Shown: positions 24,324 through 33,159 of the stretch, piece by piece | How the letters are laid out: each line of letters starts with the position of its first letter | How positions within the stretch are numbered: the stretch's first letter is position 1 | Source of the DNA: Amycolatopsis palatopharyngis | GTDB taxonomy: Bacteria; Actinomycetota; Actinomycetes; Mycobacteriales; Pseudonocardiaceae | Assembly: GCF_003385185.1 (NCBI RefSeq) | Contig: NZ_PQHZ01000029.1 | Coordinates: forward strand, 1-64,000 | DNA length: 64,000 bases | Direction: 5' to 3' | Program-made: the position numbers and the translations under genes | The notes under the pieces: model-generated | Databases searched by the model: none | What the model was told of the DNA's origin: nothing | The model's input: only the letters and a program-made list of their open reading frames with translations

Positions 24324-25199
24324 GTGGCAGACTCGCAGGCGAACCAGCAGGCCAGGCAGCCAGGTGGTCAGTTCCGGCTCGGCGGTGACCTGCCGGTGCA
24401 CCGCCTCGGCTACGGCGCGATGCAGATCACCGGCAAGGGCATCTGGGGTGAGCCCTCCGACCGCGACGGCGCGATCGCGGTGCTGCGGCGGGCGGTGGAG
24501 CTCGGGGTGAACTTCATCGACACGGCCGACTCCTACGGCCCGTTCGTCAGTGAGGAGCTGATCCGGGAGGCGCTGCACCCGTACCCGGAGAACCTGGTGA
24601 TCGCGACGAAGGGCGGCCTGCTGCGGACCGGTCCGGACGGGTGGGTCCCGCTTGGCAAACCCGCGTACCTGCGCCAGCAGGTCGAGACCAGCCTGCGCAG
24701 GCTCGGCGTGGAGCGGATCGATCTCTACCAGTTGCACCGGGTGGACCGGGACTACCCGCTCGCCGACCAGGTGGGCGAGCTGAAGTCGTTGCAGGACGAG
24801 GGCAAGATGCGCCACATCGGACTGTCGGAGGTGGACGCTGAACAGATCGAGGAGGCCGGTAAGACCGCCGAGATCGTCAGCGTGCAGAACCTGTTCAACC
24901 TCGCCACCCGGCATCACGAGGCCGTGCTGGACTACGCGACCGAGCACAACGTCGGCTTCATCCCGTGGTTCCCGATCGCCACCGGCGAGCTGGCCAAGCC
25001 GGGCAGCGTGCTGGAGCAGGCGGCGAACGAGCACGGGAGCTCGCCCGCGCAGCTCGCGCTCGCCTGGCTGCTGCGCCGGTCGCCGGTAATGCTGCCGATC
25101 CCCGGTACGTCGAAGGTGGCACACCTGGAGGACAACATGGCCGCTGCCGACATCGAACTCACGGACGAGGAGTTCACCAAGCTCTCGGCGCTCGCCTGA
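24324..25199 (+). CDS. Aldo/keto reductase
   Basis: 291-residue AKR TIM barrel. The catalytic tetrad residues are visible in FIDTADSYG (Asp, Tyr), IATKGG (Lys) and QLHRVD (His); the NADP-binding C-terminal part reads PIPGTSKVAHLEDNM. GTG 24324 has GAGGAG six bases upstream; a TTG at 24273 is an unlikely alternative. It lies 83 bases after alc on the same strand but has no obvious role in purine breakdown. Substrate unknown. Confidence 0.88.
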   Translation: MADSQANQQARQPGGQFRLGGDLPVHRLGYGAMQITGKGIWGEPSDRDGAIAVLRRAVELGVNFIDTADSYGPFVSEELIREALHPYPENLVIATKGGLLRTGPDGWVPLGKPAYLRQQVETSLRRLGVERIDLYQLHRVDRDYPLADQVGELKSLQDEGKMRHIGLSEVDAEQIEEAGKTAEIVSVQNLFNLATRHHEAVLDYATEHNVGFIPWFPIATGELAKPGSVLEQAANEHGSSPAQLALAWLLRRSPVMLPIPGTSKVAHLEDNMAAADIELTDEEFTKLSALA

Positions 25200-25206
25200 T
25201 CCCCAC

Positions 25207-25251
25207 CTGACGCGGCCGGGGCCACCATGCGGCCTGCCCCGGCCGCGTCAG
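25207..25251. terminator. Strong bidirectional terminator hairpin
   Basis: CTGACGCGGCCGGGG (25207-25221) and its exact complement (25237-25251) form a perfect 15-bp stem with a 15-base loop, between the convergent aldo/keto reductase and FhuF-like genes. It covers the stop of the latter. Confidence 0.75.
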
Positions 25252-25961
25252 CCGAGCAGGGCTCGCAGGCGTGCCTCGCGGGTCGCGGGCGTCTGGCGCG
25301 GGCAGCTGGTGCACTTCTCGCTACCGCCGGCCTCGTAGATCAGGCAGCACGACGCCCTGCGCACGACCGGGGTCCGGCCCACGCGCACGAATCTGGGCGC
25401 AGGCAGCCTCGGGTGCACGGCCGCCAGCAGCGGCCGGGCCAGCGCCATGGCCGCGTCCACATCACCGGCTGCCGTGCCGGACCACAGCAGCCGATTGCAG
25501 ATCGAATCACCGGCGATGGCCCACAACGAGGGCTCACTCGCGCCGGACAGCTCGGCGATCGCCCGCACCGCGGCGCCGAGCGCCGAGCCGAACGCCGCGC
25601 CGAGTTCGCCGAGATCGTCCCCCAGTACCCGGTTCGACCGTGCGCCAGGCATCCTGCCGTCCGGGTGCAGGTCCACGGTGACGGCGGACAGTGCCGGGTC
25701 CAGCGCGGTTCCGGTCAGCACGAGGGACTCCACGGACGGGGCCACCAGCACCGACGACGCCGAGTACCACCGGATCGTGCCCAGCACCCGGCGCTCGGTC
25801 CTGCCGCCGTACATCCGCGCCGCTCGTTCGAGGTCCTCGGTCAACCAGTCCCGGTCGGCGAACGCGGTCGCCGGGACCGCGGGCAGACCGCTGCCTGCCG
25901 TGCTACCCGCGTGGTAGCGCATCCGGGCGGCGAGCACGCGGTAGACGTCGTCCGGGGTCAT
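25248..25961 (-). CDS. FhuF-like [2Fe-2S] siderophore-reductase family protein
   Basis: 237 residues. The C-terminus contains C205-C206-x10-C217-x2-C220, the cluster motif of FhuF-type ferric-siderophore reductases, and ends shortly after. The N-terminal two thirds are Ala-rich and weakly conserved. Such proteins release iron from siderophores in the cytoplasm. It overlaps the upstream methyltransferase gene by 4 bases. The function is inferred from the cysteine motif; no siderophore uptake genes are nearby. Confidence 0.75.
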   Translation of the reverse strand: MTPDDVYRVLAARMRYHAGSTAGSGLPAVPATAFADRDWLTEDLERAARMYGGRTERRVLGTIRWYSASSVLVAPSVESLVLTGTALDPALSAVTVDLHPDGRMPGARSNRVLGDDLGELGAAFGSALGAAVRAIAELSGASEPSLWAIAGDSICNRLLWSGTAAGDVDAAMALARPLLAAVHPRLPAPRFVRVGRTPVVRRASCCLIYEAGGSEKCTSCPRQTPATREARLRALLG

Positions 25962-26827
25962 CGCGCTCCGGCTTCCGTGCGGGGACGGTAGGTGGACACC
26001 ACGAACGATGCCGTCGTCGCCACCGGCTCGGTCACAGCGGTCAATCGTTCGCCCAGTCCGTCCCGGTGCAGGTGATGCGCGTTCGGTCCCATGAATACAG
26101 CCTGCCGCACCTGCTCGGGATCCAGTTCCAGTCGCGTCTCCCGCCGCACGCGGTCCACCAGCTCGAAATGCCCGCCGAGCGTGCCGTCCAGCCGTTGTTG
26201 CTTGTCCCTGTCGACCTCGAGCAGTCCGAGAGTGGTGGCCAGTTCCGCCAGGTGACCCTGCCCGGGAGACGCGACGACCAACGCCCCGTCGCGTCGCAGC
26301 ACTCGGTGGAACTCCGCTGCGTTGCGTGGAGCGAACACGTTGAGCACCAGATCGCCCACGCCGGACGCGACCGGCCAGTCCTGCCACAGGTTCCACACCA
26401 CCGCACCGATACGGGGATGTGCCCGTGCCGCGCGTTTGATGGCCGCCGCCGAGACGTCCAGCGCGAGACCGGTGGCATTCGGCACGGCGTCCAGCACCTC
26501 GGCGAGGTAGTGGCCAGTGCCCGCTCCCGCGTCGAGGACCAGTTCCGGATCGAGTCCGGCGGCGGTGGTGGCCAGTAGCTCGGAAAGCGGCGCGTAATGA
26601 CCTGCGCCGAGGAACGCCATCCTGGCAGCCACCATCTCCGCGGTGTCGGCGGTGCCCACCGCGACGCCGGCCCGGCACAGATTGACGTATCCCTGCTTCG
26701 CGAGATCGAAGGAGTGCCCTCGGGGACAGCGCAGAGCGGGACCAGCCCGCTCGAGCTCCTCGGTACACACCGAGCAGCGCAACGCCGAGACGGCAGCGGG
26801 CGGTAGCCCTCGCGCAGCTGAGCCCAT
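25958..26827 (-). CDS. RlmA-type 23S rRNA (guanine-N1)-methyltransferase
   Basis: 289 residues. An N-terminal zinc finger (LRCSVC, then LRCPRGHSFDLAKQGYVNL) matches RlmA proteins, followed by a Rossmann methyltransferase domain with motif I LVLDAGAGTGHYLAEVL. RlmA(I) and RlmA(II) methylate G745 or G748 of 23S rRNA; RlmA(II)/TlrB gives macrolide tolerance in actinomycetes. Which guanine is modified cannot be told. ATG 26827 with AGGAG ten bases upstream is preferred over a longer frame. Confidence 0.85.
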   Translation of the reverse strand: MGSAARGLPPAAVSALRCSVCTEELERAGPALRCPRGHSFDLAKQGYVNLCRAGVAVGTADTAEMVAARMAFLGAGHYAPLSELLATTAAGLDPELVLDAGAGTGHYLAEVLDAVPNATGLALDVSAAAIKRAARAHPRIGAVVWNLWQDWPVASGVGDLVLNVFAPRNAAEFHRVLRRDGALVVASPGQGHLAELATTLGLLEVDRDKQQRLDGTLGGHFELVDRVRRETRLELDPEQVRQAVFMGPNAHHLHRDGLGERLTAVTEPVATTASFVVSTYRPRTEAGAR

Positions 26828-26948
26828 GGTGGTCACGCTCCTATTCGACCACGAGGTTTCCGGAACGGACGAAACGGCCACGGAGAGGTGACGTACGGGA
26901 GGTGAATGGCCCTCCCCGTGCAGGACACGGTCTTCGCGAAACGCAGCC

Positions 26949-26985
26949 GTAACAAGCGTCACCATTTGGTTCACGATGCCGAAAC
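26949..26985 (+). promoter_or_regulatory. Possible GlnR box upstream of amt
   Basis: GTAAC (26949) and, 21 bases on, TTCAC-N6-GAAAC (26970-26985) resemble the actinomycete GlnR pattern GTnAC-N6-GAAAC. GlnR is known to control amt-glnK-glnD operons in this phylum. The 310-base gap 26828-27137 holds no gene; this is its only recognisable signal. Spacing is off by one from the ideal four-box array. Confidence 0.4.
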
Positions 26986-27137
26986 CTCGAACGTCATCTC
27001 GTGCAACAACGCTTTTCCAAGATTCCCCGCAGTAACCGATTCACGAGTCGGGTTGTGCACAGCCGCAGATTCGCCTGGTCCGCGTCCTGCCCGCGCACAA
27101 CCCTCGTGCGGCTCGGCGAGTGCTCGAAGGAGGAAGC

Positions 27138-28451
27138 GTGGAAGGGAATACGGCCTGGTTGTTCACCAGTGCCGCTCTGGTCCTGCTGATGGTCCCGGGG
27201 TTGGCGTTCTTCTATGGAGGCATGGTGCGCTCGAAGAGCGTGCTCAACATGCTCATGATGAGCTTCGGCTCACTGGGTCTCATCGGTGTCCTCTGGGTGA
27301 TCTACGGATACTCCATCGCCTTCGGCGACGACGTGGGCGGCGGTCTCCTCGGTAACCCGCTGGAGGCACTCGGCCTGAGCGGGCTCATGGGTGGCGATGC
27401 CCTGTCCGGCACCGGTTTCGCGGCGTTCCAGGCGATGTTCGCGATCCTGACGGTGGCGCTGATTTCCGGCGCCGTCGCCGATCGCGTGCGTTTCGGCTCC
27501 TGGCTGCTGTTCGCCGGCCTGTGGGCGACCATCGTGTACTTCCCGGTCGCGCACTGGGTCTTCGCGTTCGACGATGAGGAGTCCGGTGTGGCCGGCGGCT
27601 GGATCGCCAACCAGCTCGGCGCCCTTGACTTCGCCGGTGGCACCGCGGTGCACATCAACGCGGGTGCGGCCGCGCTCGCGCTGGTCCTGGTGATCGGCAA
27701 GCGCGTCGGCTGGCCGAAGGAACCGATGAAGCCGCACAACCTGCCGTTCGTCATGCTTGGCGCGGGCCTGCTGTGGTTCGGCTGGTTCGGATTCAACGCG
27801 GGGTCCGCGCTCGCCGCCGACAACATCGCGGGAGTCGCCTTCATCAACACCCTCACCGCGACTTCGGCCGCGATGCTCGGCTGGTTGCTGATAGAGCGGA
27901 TCCGGGACGGGCACGCGACAAGCCTCGGTGCCGCCTCCGGTGTGGTGGCCGGACTCGTCGCCATCACCCCGGCCTGCGCGTTCGTCGATACCTGGGGTGC
28001 GCTGTCGATCGGCGCCATCGCGGGCATCCTCTGCGCACTCGCCGTCGGGCTCAAGTACCGCTTCGGCTTCGACGACTCGTTGGACGTCGTCGGCGTGCAC
28101 CTGGTCGGTGGACTCGTCGGCACCTTGCTGATCGGATTCTTCGGCACGGTCGGCGTCAACGAAGGCGGCGCGGACGGACTGTTCTACGGCGGTGACCTTT
28201 CGCTGCTCGGCAAGCAGGCGGTCGGTGCGTTCGCGGTTCTGGGTTACTCGTTCGTGGTGACCGTCGTCCTCGCCCTGATCATCAAGTACACCCTCGGCCT
28301 GCGGGTCGAGGCCGAGGACGAGGTGATCGGCATCGACGAGGCCGAGCACGCGGAGACCGGGTACGAGTTCGGCGGCAGCCGCGGTCGTGGCGTCCTATCT
28401 GGCACCGGTGTGGCCGGTGCGGCGAAGAAGCTGGAGGAGACCAAGCCATGA
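27138..28451 (+). CDS. amt: Ammonium transporter
   Basis: 437-residue Amt/MEP/Rh channel with 11 predicted membrane helices. Family motifs include FFYGGMVRSKSVLN, the first pore His in GGTAVHINAGAAALAL and the second in VVGVHLVGGLVG. GTG 27138 is chosen because AAGGAGGA lies directly upstream. It overlaps glnK by 4 bases, the conserved amt-glnK arrangement in which the PII protein plugs the channel when nitrogen is plentiful. Likely induced under nitrogen limitation by GlnR. Confidence 0.95.
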   Translation: MEGNTAWLFTSAALVLLMVPGLAFFYGGMVRSKSVLNMLMMSFGSLGLIGVLWVIYGYSIAFGDDVGGGLLGNPLEALGLSGLMGGDALSGTGFAAFQAMFAILTVALISGAVADRVRFGSWLLFAGLWATIVYFPVAHWVFAFDDEESGVAGGWIANQLGALDFAGGTAVHINAGAAALALVLVIGKRVGWPKEPMKPHNLPFVMLGAGLLWFGWFGFNAGSALAADNIAGVAFINTLTATSAAMLGWLLIERIRDGHATSLGAASGVVAGLVAITPACAFVDTWGALSIGAIAGILCALAVGLKYRFGFDDSLDVVGVHLVGGLVGTLLIGFFGTVGVNEGGADGLFYGGDLSLLGKQAVGAFAVLGYSFVVTVVLALIIKYTLGLRVEAEDEVIGIDEAEHAETGYEFGGSRGRGVLSGTGVAGAAKKLEETKP

Positions 28452-28786
28452 AGCTGATCACCGCGATCGTCAAACCGTTCACCCTCGACGACATTCGCTC
28501 CGCCCTCGAACAGCTCGGAGTGCTCGGGATGACGGTGAGCGAGGTACAGGGTTACGGCAGGCAGAAGGGGCACACCGAGGTCTACCGCGGCGCCGAGTAC
28601 GCCGTCGACTTCGTCGCCAAACTGCGGGTCGAGGTCGTCACCGACGACACCGGTGTGGAGAAGGTGATCGACGCGATCGTCAACGCGGCGCACACCGGCA
28701 AGATCGGCGACGGCAAGGTTTGGGTGACCAATGTGGACACCGTTGTCCGGGTTCGCACCGGCGAACGCGGCACGGACGCCCTGTAG
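28448..28786 (+). CDS. glnK: PII nitrogen-regulatory protein
   Basis: 112-residue PII trimer subunit. The T-loop GYGRQKGHTEVYRGAEY carries Tyr51, the residue adenylylated or uridylylated by GlnD in actinobacteria. The C-terminal GKIGDGKVWV and RTGERG segments are also typical. It senses 2-oxoglutarate and ATP/ADP and regulates the Amt channel; the gene order amt-glnK-glnD supports this. Confidence 0.96.
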   Translation: MKLITAIVKPFTLDDIRSALEQLGVLGMTVSEVQGYGRQKGHTEVYRGAEYAVDFVAKLRVEVVTDDTGVEKVIDAIVNAAHTGKIGDGKVWVTNVDTVVRVRTGERGTDAL

Positions 28787-28812
28787 GGGCCGGACGTGGT
28801 CGTAGGGGGATA

Positions 28813-28922
28813 GGGCGTGTCTGATGAATCAGCTTTCCGGCCGCGCGATGCCCAGGCGGCGCCTCGCGGCGACGCACCACCTGGATCACCGCTCGCGCGG
28901 AGCGGATCCATCAGACACGCCC
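28813..28922. repeat. TIR-bounded 110-bp element covering the glnD start
   Basis: GGGCGTGTCTGATGAATC (28813-28830) and its inverted copy (28905-28922) match at 17 of 18 bases. The element looks like a MITE or a solo pair of insertion-sequence ends. The glnD GTG (28817) lies inside the left repeat, and the first 35 codons or so are read through the element. Flanking TA and TG do not form a clear target duplication. Confidence 0.6.
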
Positions 28923-31222
28923 TGGTCGAGGCCGCCGACAGGTTGCTGGAGGGCAGGCACGGCCGGCTCGGTGCCACGGCACTGCGCGCCGCGCTCGTCG
29001 ACCTCTACGAGTTCTGGCTGGGCAAGGCCGCCGCGGCGGCCGGTGTGGACACCGCTGAACCCGGTGTCGCACTGGTCGCCGTCGGCGGGCTCGGCCGTCG
29101 TGAACTCGTACCCTTCTCCGATCTCGATCTGGTGCTGGTACACAACGACAATCCACGGATCGGGGAGATCGCGGACGCGCTCTGGTATCCGTTGTGGGAC
29201 GCCAGGGTGGATCTGGATCACTCGGTACGCACCCCGGCGCAGGCTCTGCGGGTCGCAGCGGAGGATCTCCGTACCGCGATCGGGCTGCTCGATGCCCGGC
29301 ACATCGCGGGTGACCCCGACTTGACCGGCAGGCTGACCGCTGCGGCACGGGACGCCTGGCGCCGTACCGCACGAAAGCGCATCCCTGATCTGGCGGAGTC
29401 CGCCAGGCAGCGCTGGCGCCGCAGCGGGGAGATCGCCCAGTCCGCCGAGCCTGATCTCAAGTACGGCCGTGGCGGTTTGCGCGATCTCGGCCTGATCGAC
29501 GCGTTCGCGCTCGCCCAGCTGACCGACCGCCCCGGCGAGGAGTTGCGGGCGGCGCGGCAACTCCTGCTGGACGTCCGGACGGAGCTACGCAGGGAACTGC
29601 GCAGGGACCGCGACGTGCTCGACGCCGCGGACGCCGATCTGGTCGCCACCGAACTGGGATTCGATGACCGGTTCGCGCTGGCACGCGAGCTGTCCGGGGC
29701 AGGACGCGCGGTCGCCTACGCGGTGGACGTCGCTTTTCGGTCCACTGTGGACTCATCAAGGGCGAGGTTCGGCAGGCGGCCGTCCCGTACCCCGCTGGAC
29801 GAAGGGGTCGTCCTGCACGGCGACGAGGTGGCACTCGCCCGCGACGCCGATCCGGCCCGGGATTCCGGGCTCCTGCTGCGGGTCGCCGCCGCGTCGGCAC
29901 GTACCGGTAAGGCGATGGCACACGGAACCCTGCGCACACTCGCCGACTCGGCACCCGAGTTACGAACGCCATGGCCGGTGAGCGCGAGGCAGGCGCTCAC
30001 CGAACTGCTCGGCGCCGGCGCGGGCCTCGTCGATGCCGTGGAGGCGCTGGACAGGACCGGGCTGTGGGCCCGGCTGTTTCCCGAATGGGGCGCCGTGCGC
30101 GACCTCCCGCCCCGGGAGCCGGTGCATTCCTGGAGCGTGGACCGGCACCTCGTGCAGGCCTGCGTCGAGGCGGCCCGGTTGACCACCACGGTCTCCCGGC
30201 CGGACCTGCTCCTGCTCGCCGCGCTGCTGCACGATATCGGCAAGGGACGGCCCGCGGACCACTCCGAGCTCGGGGCGAAGATCGCGGCGCAGGTGTCGGA
30301 ACGACTCGGGCTGTCGCCCGCGGACCGCACGCTGGTCTCCTCCGCGGTGCGCCACCACCTGCTCCTGCCGCATACCGCGACCCGGCGAGACATCAGTGAG
30401 CCGGACACGATCCGCAGGGTTGCCGAAACGTTGAACGACGATCCGGTCCTGCTCGAACTGCTGCACGCGCTGACCATCGCGGACTCGGTCGCCACCGGCC
30501 AGGGTGTCTGGACGGAGTGGAAGGCGGGGCTCGTCGCGGAACTGGTCTCGCGCTGCCGGGAGGTGATGCACGGCAACGCCTTCGTCGCACCGGCCCTGGT
30601 GACCGAGGTCCAGCGGGACCTCGTCGCGAGCGCGGTGGGCACGGGACGAGGTGAGCTGCTCGTGCACACCGAAGGCAACCTCGCCACGATCACCCTCGCT
30701 GTCCCGGCGGCCGCCGAACTGCTCGCGCCGGCGGCCGGAGTGCTGGCCCTGAACTCGATGGAGGTGCACACCGCGGCCCTTCGCGCGCACGACGGGGGCC
30801 GCGTGGGCGTGTTCACCGCGTCACCGAAATTCGGCTCGTTGCCGCAGACCTCCCTGCTGCGCGAGCAGTTCGCCAGGGCGGCGGTGGGCGCACTGGCGAT
30901 CACACCCAAGCTCGCCGCGAAGGAGCGCGACTACGGAGGACCTTCGGTGACCACGGTGCTACCGAGGGTGCTCTGGTTCGACGAGGAGACGAGTGGCGCC
31001 GATACCGTGGTGCTGGAACTGCGGGCAGCCGACCGGATCGGCCTGCTGTACAGCGTGGCCAGAGCGCTGAGTGGTCACGACGCCGAGGTGCGCTGGGCGA
31101 AGGTGGCCACCATGGGCCCCACGGTCGTCGACTCGTTCGGCGTTTCCCCACGGCACGGCAGGCTGGATGGGCAGTGGCGTGACGGCGTGGCGGCCGCGGT
31201 CCTCGCCGCCTGCGGTAGTTGA
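28817..31222 (+). CDS. glnD: PII-modifying nucleotidyltransferase GlnD
   Basis: 801-residue bifunctional enzyme that modifies and demodifies GlnK. The nucleotidyltransferase motif GGLGRRELVPFSDLDLVL lies near residues 92-109; a GlnD helical domain follows; the HD domain has LLAALLHDIGKGRPADHSELG around 470-490; two ACT-type glutamine-sensing domains end the protein. The start is uncertain: GTG 28817 lies in a terminal inverted repeat, and the first 35 residues are encoded by that element and are probably non-native. No better Shine-Dalgarno-supported start is seen downstream. Confidence 0.9.
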   Translation: MSDESAFRPRDAQAAPRGDAPPGSPLARSGSIRHALVEAADRLLEGRHGRLGATALRAALVDLYEFWLGKAAAAAGVDTAEPGVALVAVGGLGRRELVPFSDLDLVLVHNDNPRIGEIADALWYPLWDARVDLDHSVRTPAQALRVAAEDLRTAIGLLDARHIAGDPDLTGRLTAAARDAWRRTARKRIPDLAESARQRWRRSGEIAQSAEPDLKYGRGGLRDLGLIDAFALAQLTDRPGEELRAARQLLLDVRTELRRELRRDRDVLDAADADLVATELGFDDRFALARELSGAGRAVAYAVDVAFRSTVDSSRARFGRRPSRTPLDEGVVLHGDEVALARDADPARDSGLLLRVAAASARTGKAMAHGTLRTLADSAPELRTPWPVSARQALTELLGAGAGLVDAVEALDRTGLWARLFPEWGAVRDLPPREPVHSWSVDRHLVQACVEAARLTTTVSRPDLLLLAALLHDIGKGRPADHSELGAKIAAQVSERLGLSPADRTLVSSAVRHHLLLPHTATRRDISEPDTIRRVAETLNDDPVLLELLHALTIADSVATGQGVWTEWKAGLVAELVSRCREVMHGNAFVAPALVTEVQRDLVASAVGTGRGELLVHTEGNLATITLAVPAAAELLAPAAGVLALNSMEVHTAALRAHDGGRVGVFTASPKFGSLPQTSLLREQFARAAVGALAITPKLAAKERDYGGPSVTTVLPRVLWFDEETSGADTVVLELRAADRIGLLYSVARALSGHDAEVRWAKVATMGPTVVDSFGVSPRHGRLDGQWRDGVAAAVLAACGS

Positions 31223-31586
31223 CACCGCCGCACCTGAGTAGAAGTACCCATCCCTACTTGGGTGTCTTCACGCTGCCGGAAGACTCCGCCGACGGGCAAT
31301 CTTGTGCTCATCACGCGGAGCCGCACCGGGCGGCAGCGGGAATCGCCAGGTACTGGGGGTCTGGCGACGTCCGCAGCCGGGGGGCCGGTCAGCCGCGGGA
31401 CCTGGCCGTCCGGCCGGCTTGAAGAGGGAGCAGGCCGGCTGGACGGACCTCATCGCCATTGCGGACGGGGTCTTGAGCGGGTAGTGCCGCCGTGGCCGAA
31501 GCTGGTCCGAGCCGGGCGACTACCCTCGAAGGTAGCCGGCGGGCGCGCCGGGTGAACAACGACGAACTGCTGGAGCGTGCACACCC
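31223..31586. other. Non-coding gap between glnD and ffh
   Basis: No gene is convincing. Two structures are visible: a short dyad AAGTA-N8-TACTT (31243-31260) and an 11-bp stem with one mismatch (31408-31418 with 31434-31444, 15-base loop). The latter may be a terminator or leader hairpin. I looked for the SRP RNA next to ffh and could not recognise it. Confidence 0.5.
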
Positions 31587-33158
31587 GTGTTCGACACCCT
31601 CTCCGATCGGCTCACGTCGGTCCTGCAGAACCTGCGCGGCAAGGGGAAGCTCACCGAAGCCGACATCGACGCGACCGCGCGCGAGATCCGCATCGCGTTG
31701 CTGGAGGCCGATGTCGCCCTGACCGTGGTGAAGGACTTCATCGCCCAGGTCAAGGAGCGGGCGAAGGGTGAAGAGGTCTCCGGCGCGCTGAACCCGGCGC
31801 AGCAGGTCGTCAAGATCGTCAATGAGGAACTGGTCGGCATCCTCGGCGGCGAGACCCGCAGGCTGAACCTCGCCAAGAACCCGCCGACCGTGATCATGCT
31901 GGCCGGTCTGCAGGGTTCCGGTAAGACGACGCTGGCAGGCAAGCTCGCCGTATGGCTGAAGAAGCAGGGTCACGCGCCCCTGCTGGTGGCCTGCGACCTG
32001 CAGCGGCCCAACGCGGTGACCCAGTTGCAGGTGGTCGGTGAGCGCGCGAACACCCCCACCTTCGCCCCCGAGCCGGGTAACGGCGTCGGTGACCCGGTGG
32101 ATGTCGCGAGGCGCGGTATCGACGAGGCCCACCGCGCTCAGCACGACGTGATCATCGTCGACACCGCGGGCCGTCTCGGTGTCGACGAGGAACTGATGCG
32201 TCAGGCAGCGGACATCCGCGACGCGGTCAGCCCGGACGAGACCCTGTTCGTGGTCGACGCGATGATCGGTCAGGACGCGGTCAACACCGCCGAGGCCTTC
32301 CGCGACGGCGTCGGCTTCACCGGTGTGGTGCTCACCAAGCTCGATGGCGACGCCCGTGGTGGTGCCGCCCTCTCGGTCCGGCAGGTCACCGGGCAGCCGA
32401 TCCTGTTCGCCTCCAACGGCGAGAAGCTCGAGGACTTCGACGCCTTCCACCCGGACCGGATGGCCAGCCGCATCCTCGGTATGGGCGACATGCTCACCCT
32501 CATCGAGCAGGCGGAGCAGGCCTTCGACCAGGACAAGGCCGAGCAGGCCGCGGCGAAGCTCGGCAGCGGCGAGCTGACGCTGGAGGACTTCCTCGAGCAG
32601 ATGCTGGCGGTGCGCAAGATGGGCCCGATCGGCAACCTGCTCGGCATGTTGCCGGGTGCGGGGCAGATGAAGGACCAGCTGGCGCAGGTCGACGACAAGC
32701 ACATCGACCGGCTGCAAGCGATCATCCGTGGCATGACGCCCGCGGAGCGGGCCGACCCGAAGATCATCAACGCCTCCCGTCGCCAGCGAATCGCGCGGGG
32801 CTCCGGGGTCGCGGTCCGCGAGGTCAACGACCTGGTGAACCGGTTCTACGACGCCAAGAAGATGATGCAGCAGATGGCGGGCCGGTTCGGTTTCGGCGGC
32901 GGTCCCGGTGGCGGTAACCGGAAGAACAACCGCAAGGGCAAGAAGGGGAAGAAGGGCAAGGGGCGCGGCCCCACCCAGCCCAAGGTGAAGGGCGGCTTCC
33001 CCGGCGGCATGCCGGGCTTCCCGCCCGGTGGGTTCCCCGGCGGCGGCGGTGGCGCAGGTGGAGGCGGTATGCCCGACCTGTCCCAGCTCGGCGGCGGGCT
33101 GAACGACCTGCCGCCGGACTTCGACCCGTCGAAGTTCAAGCTGCCGAAGAACAAGTAG
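31587..33158 (+). CDS. ffh: Signal recognition particle GTPase Ffh
   Basis: 523-residue SRP54. The N domain is followed by the NG GTPase with G1 AGLQGSGKTTLAGKLA, DTAGRLGVDEELM and TKLDGDARGG, and a Met-rich M domain ending MMQQMAGRFGFGGG. The C-terminal 95 residues are an unusual Gly/Pro/Lys tail: a basic run of KGKKGKKGKG followed by Gly-rich FPGG repeats. It targets nascent membrane proteins to the translocon. GTG start. The downstream amidohydrolase starts one base after its stop. Confidence 0.96.
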   Translation: MFDTLSDRLTSVLQNLRGKGKLTEADIDATAREIRIALLEADVALTVVKDFIAQVKERAKGEEVSGALNPAQQVVKIVNEELVGILGGETRRLNLAKNPPTVIMLAGLQGSGKTTLAGKLAVWLKKQGHAPLLVACDLQRPNAVTQLQVVGERANTPTFAPEPGNGVGDPVDVARRGIDEAHRAQHDVIIVDTAGRLGVDEELMRQAADIRDAVSPDETLFVVDAMIGQDAVNTAEAFRDGVGFTGVVLTKLDGDARGGAALSVRQVTGQPILFASNGEKLEDFDAFHPDRMASRILGMGDMLTLIEQAEQAFDQDKAEQAAAKLGSGELTLEDFLEQMLAVRKMGPIGNLLGMLPGAGQMKDQLAQVDDKHIDRLQAIIRGMTPAERADPKIINASRRQRIARGSGVAVREVNDLVNRFYDAKKMMQQMAGRFGFGGGPGGGNRKNNRKGKKGKKGKGRGPTQPKVKGGFPGGMPGFPPGGFPGGGGGAGGGGMPDLSQLGGGLNDLPPDFDPSKFKLPKNK

Positions 33159-33159
33159 C

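Noticed and set aside
28813..28922. Complete insertion sequence
   Set aside because: The element is 110 bases and encodes no transposase; it can only be a non-autonomous element or chance inverted repeat.
31223..31586. SRP (4.5S/6S-like) RNA gene next to ffh
   Set aside because: I could not find the conserved domain IV loop with its asymmetric internal bulge; the hairpin at 31408-31444 does not fit.
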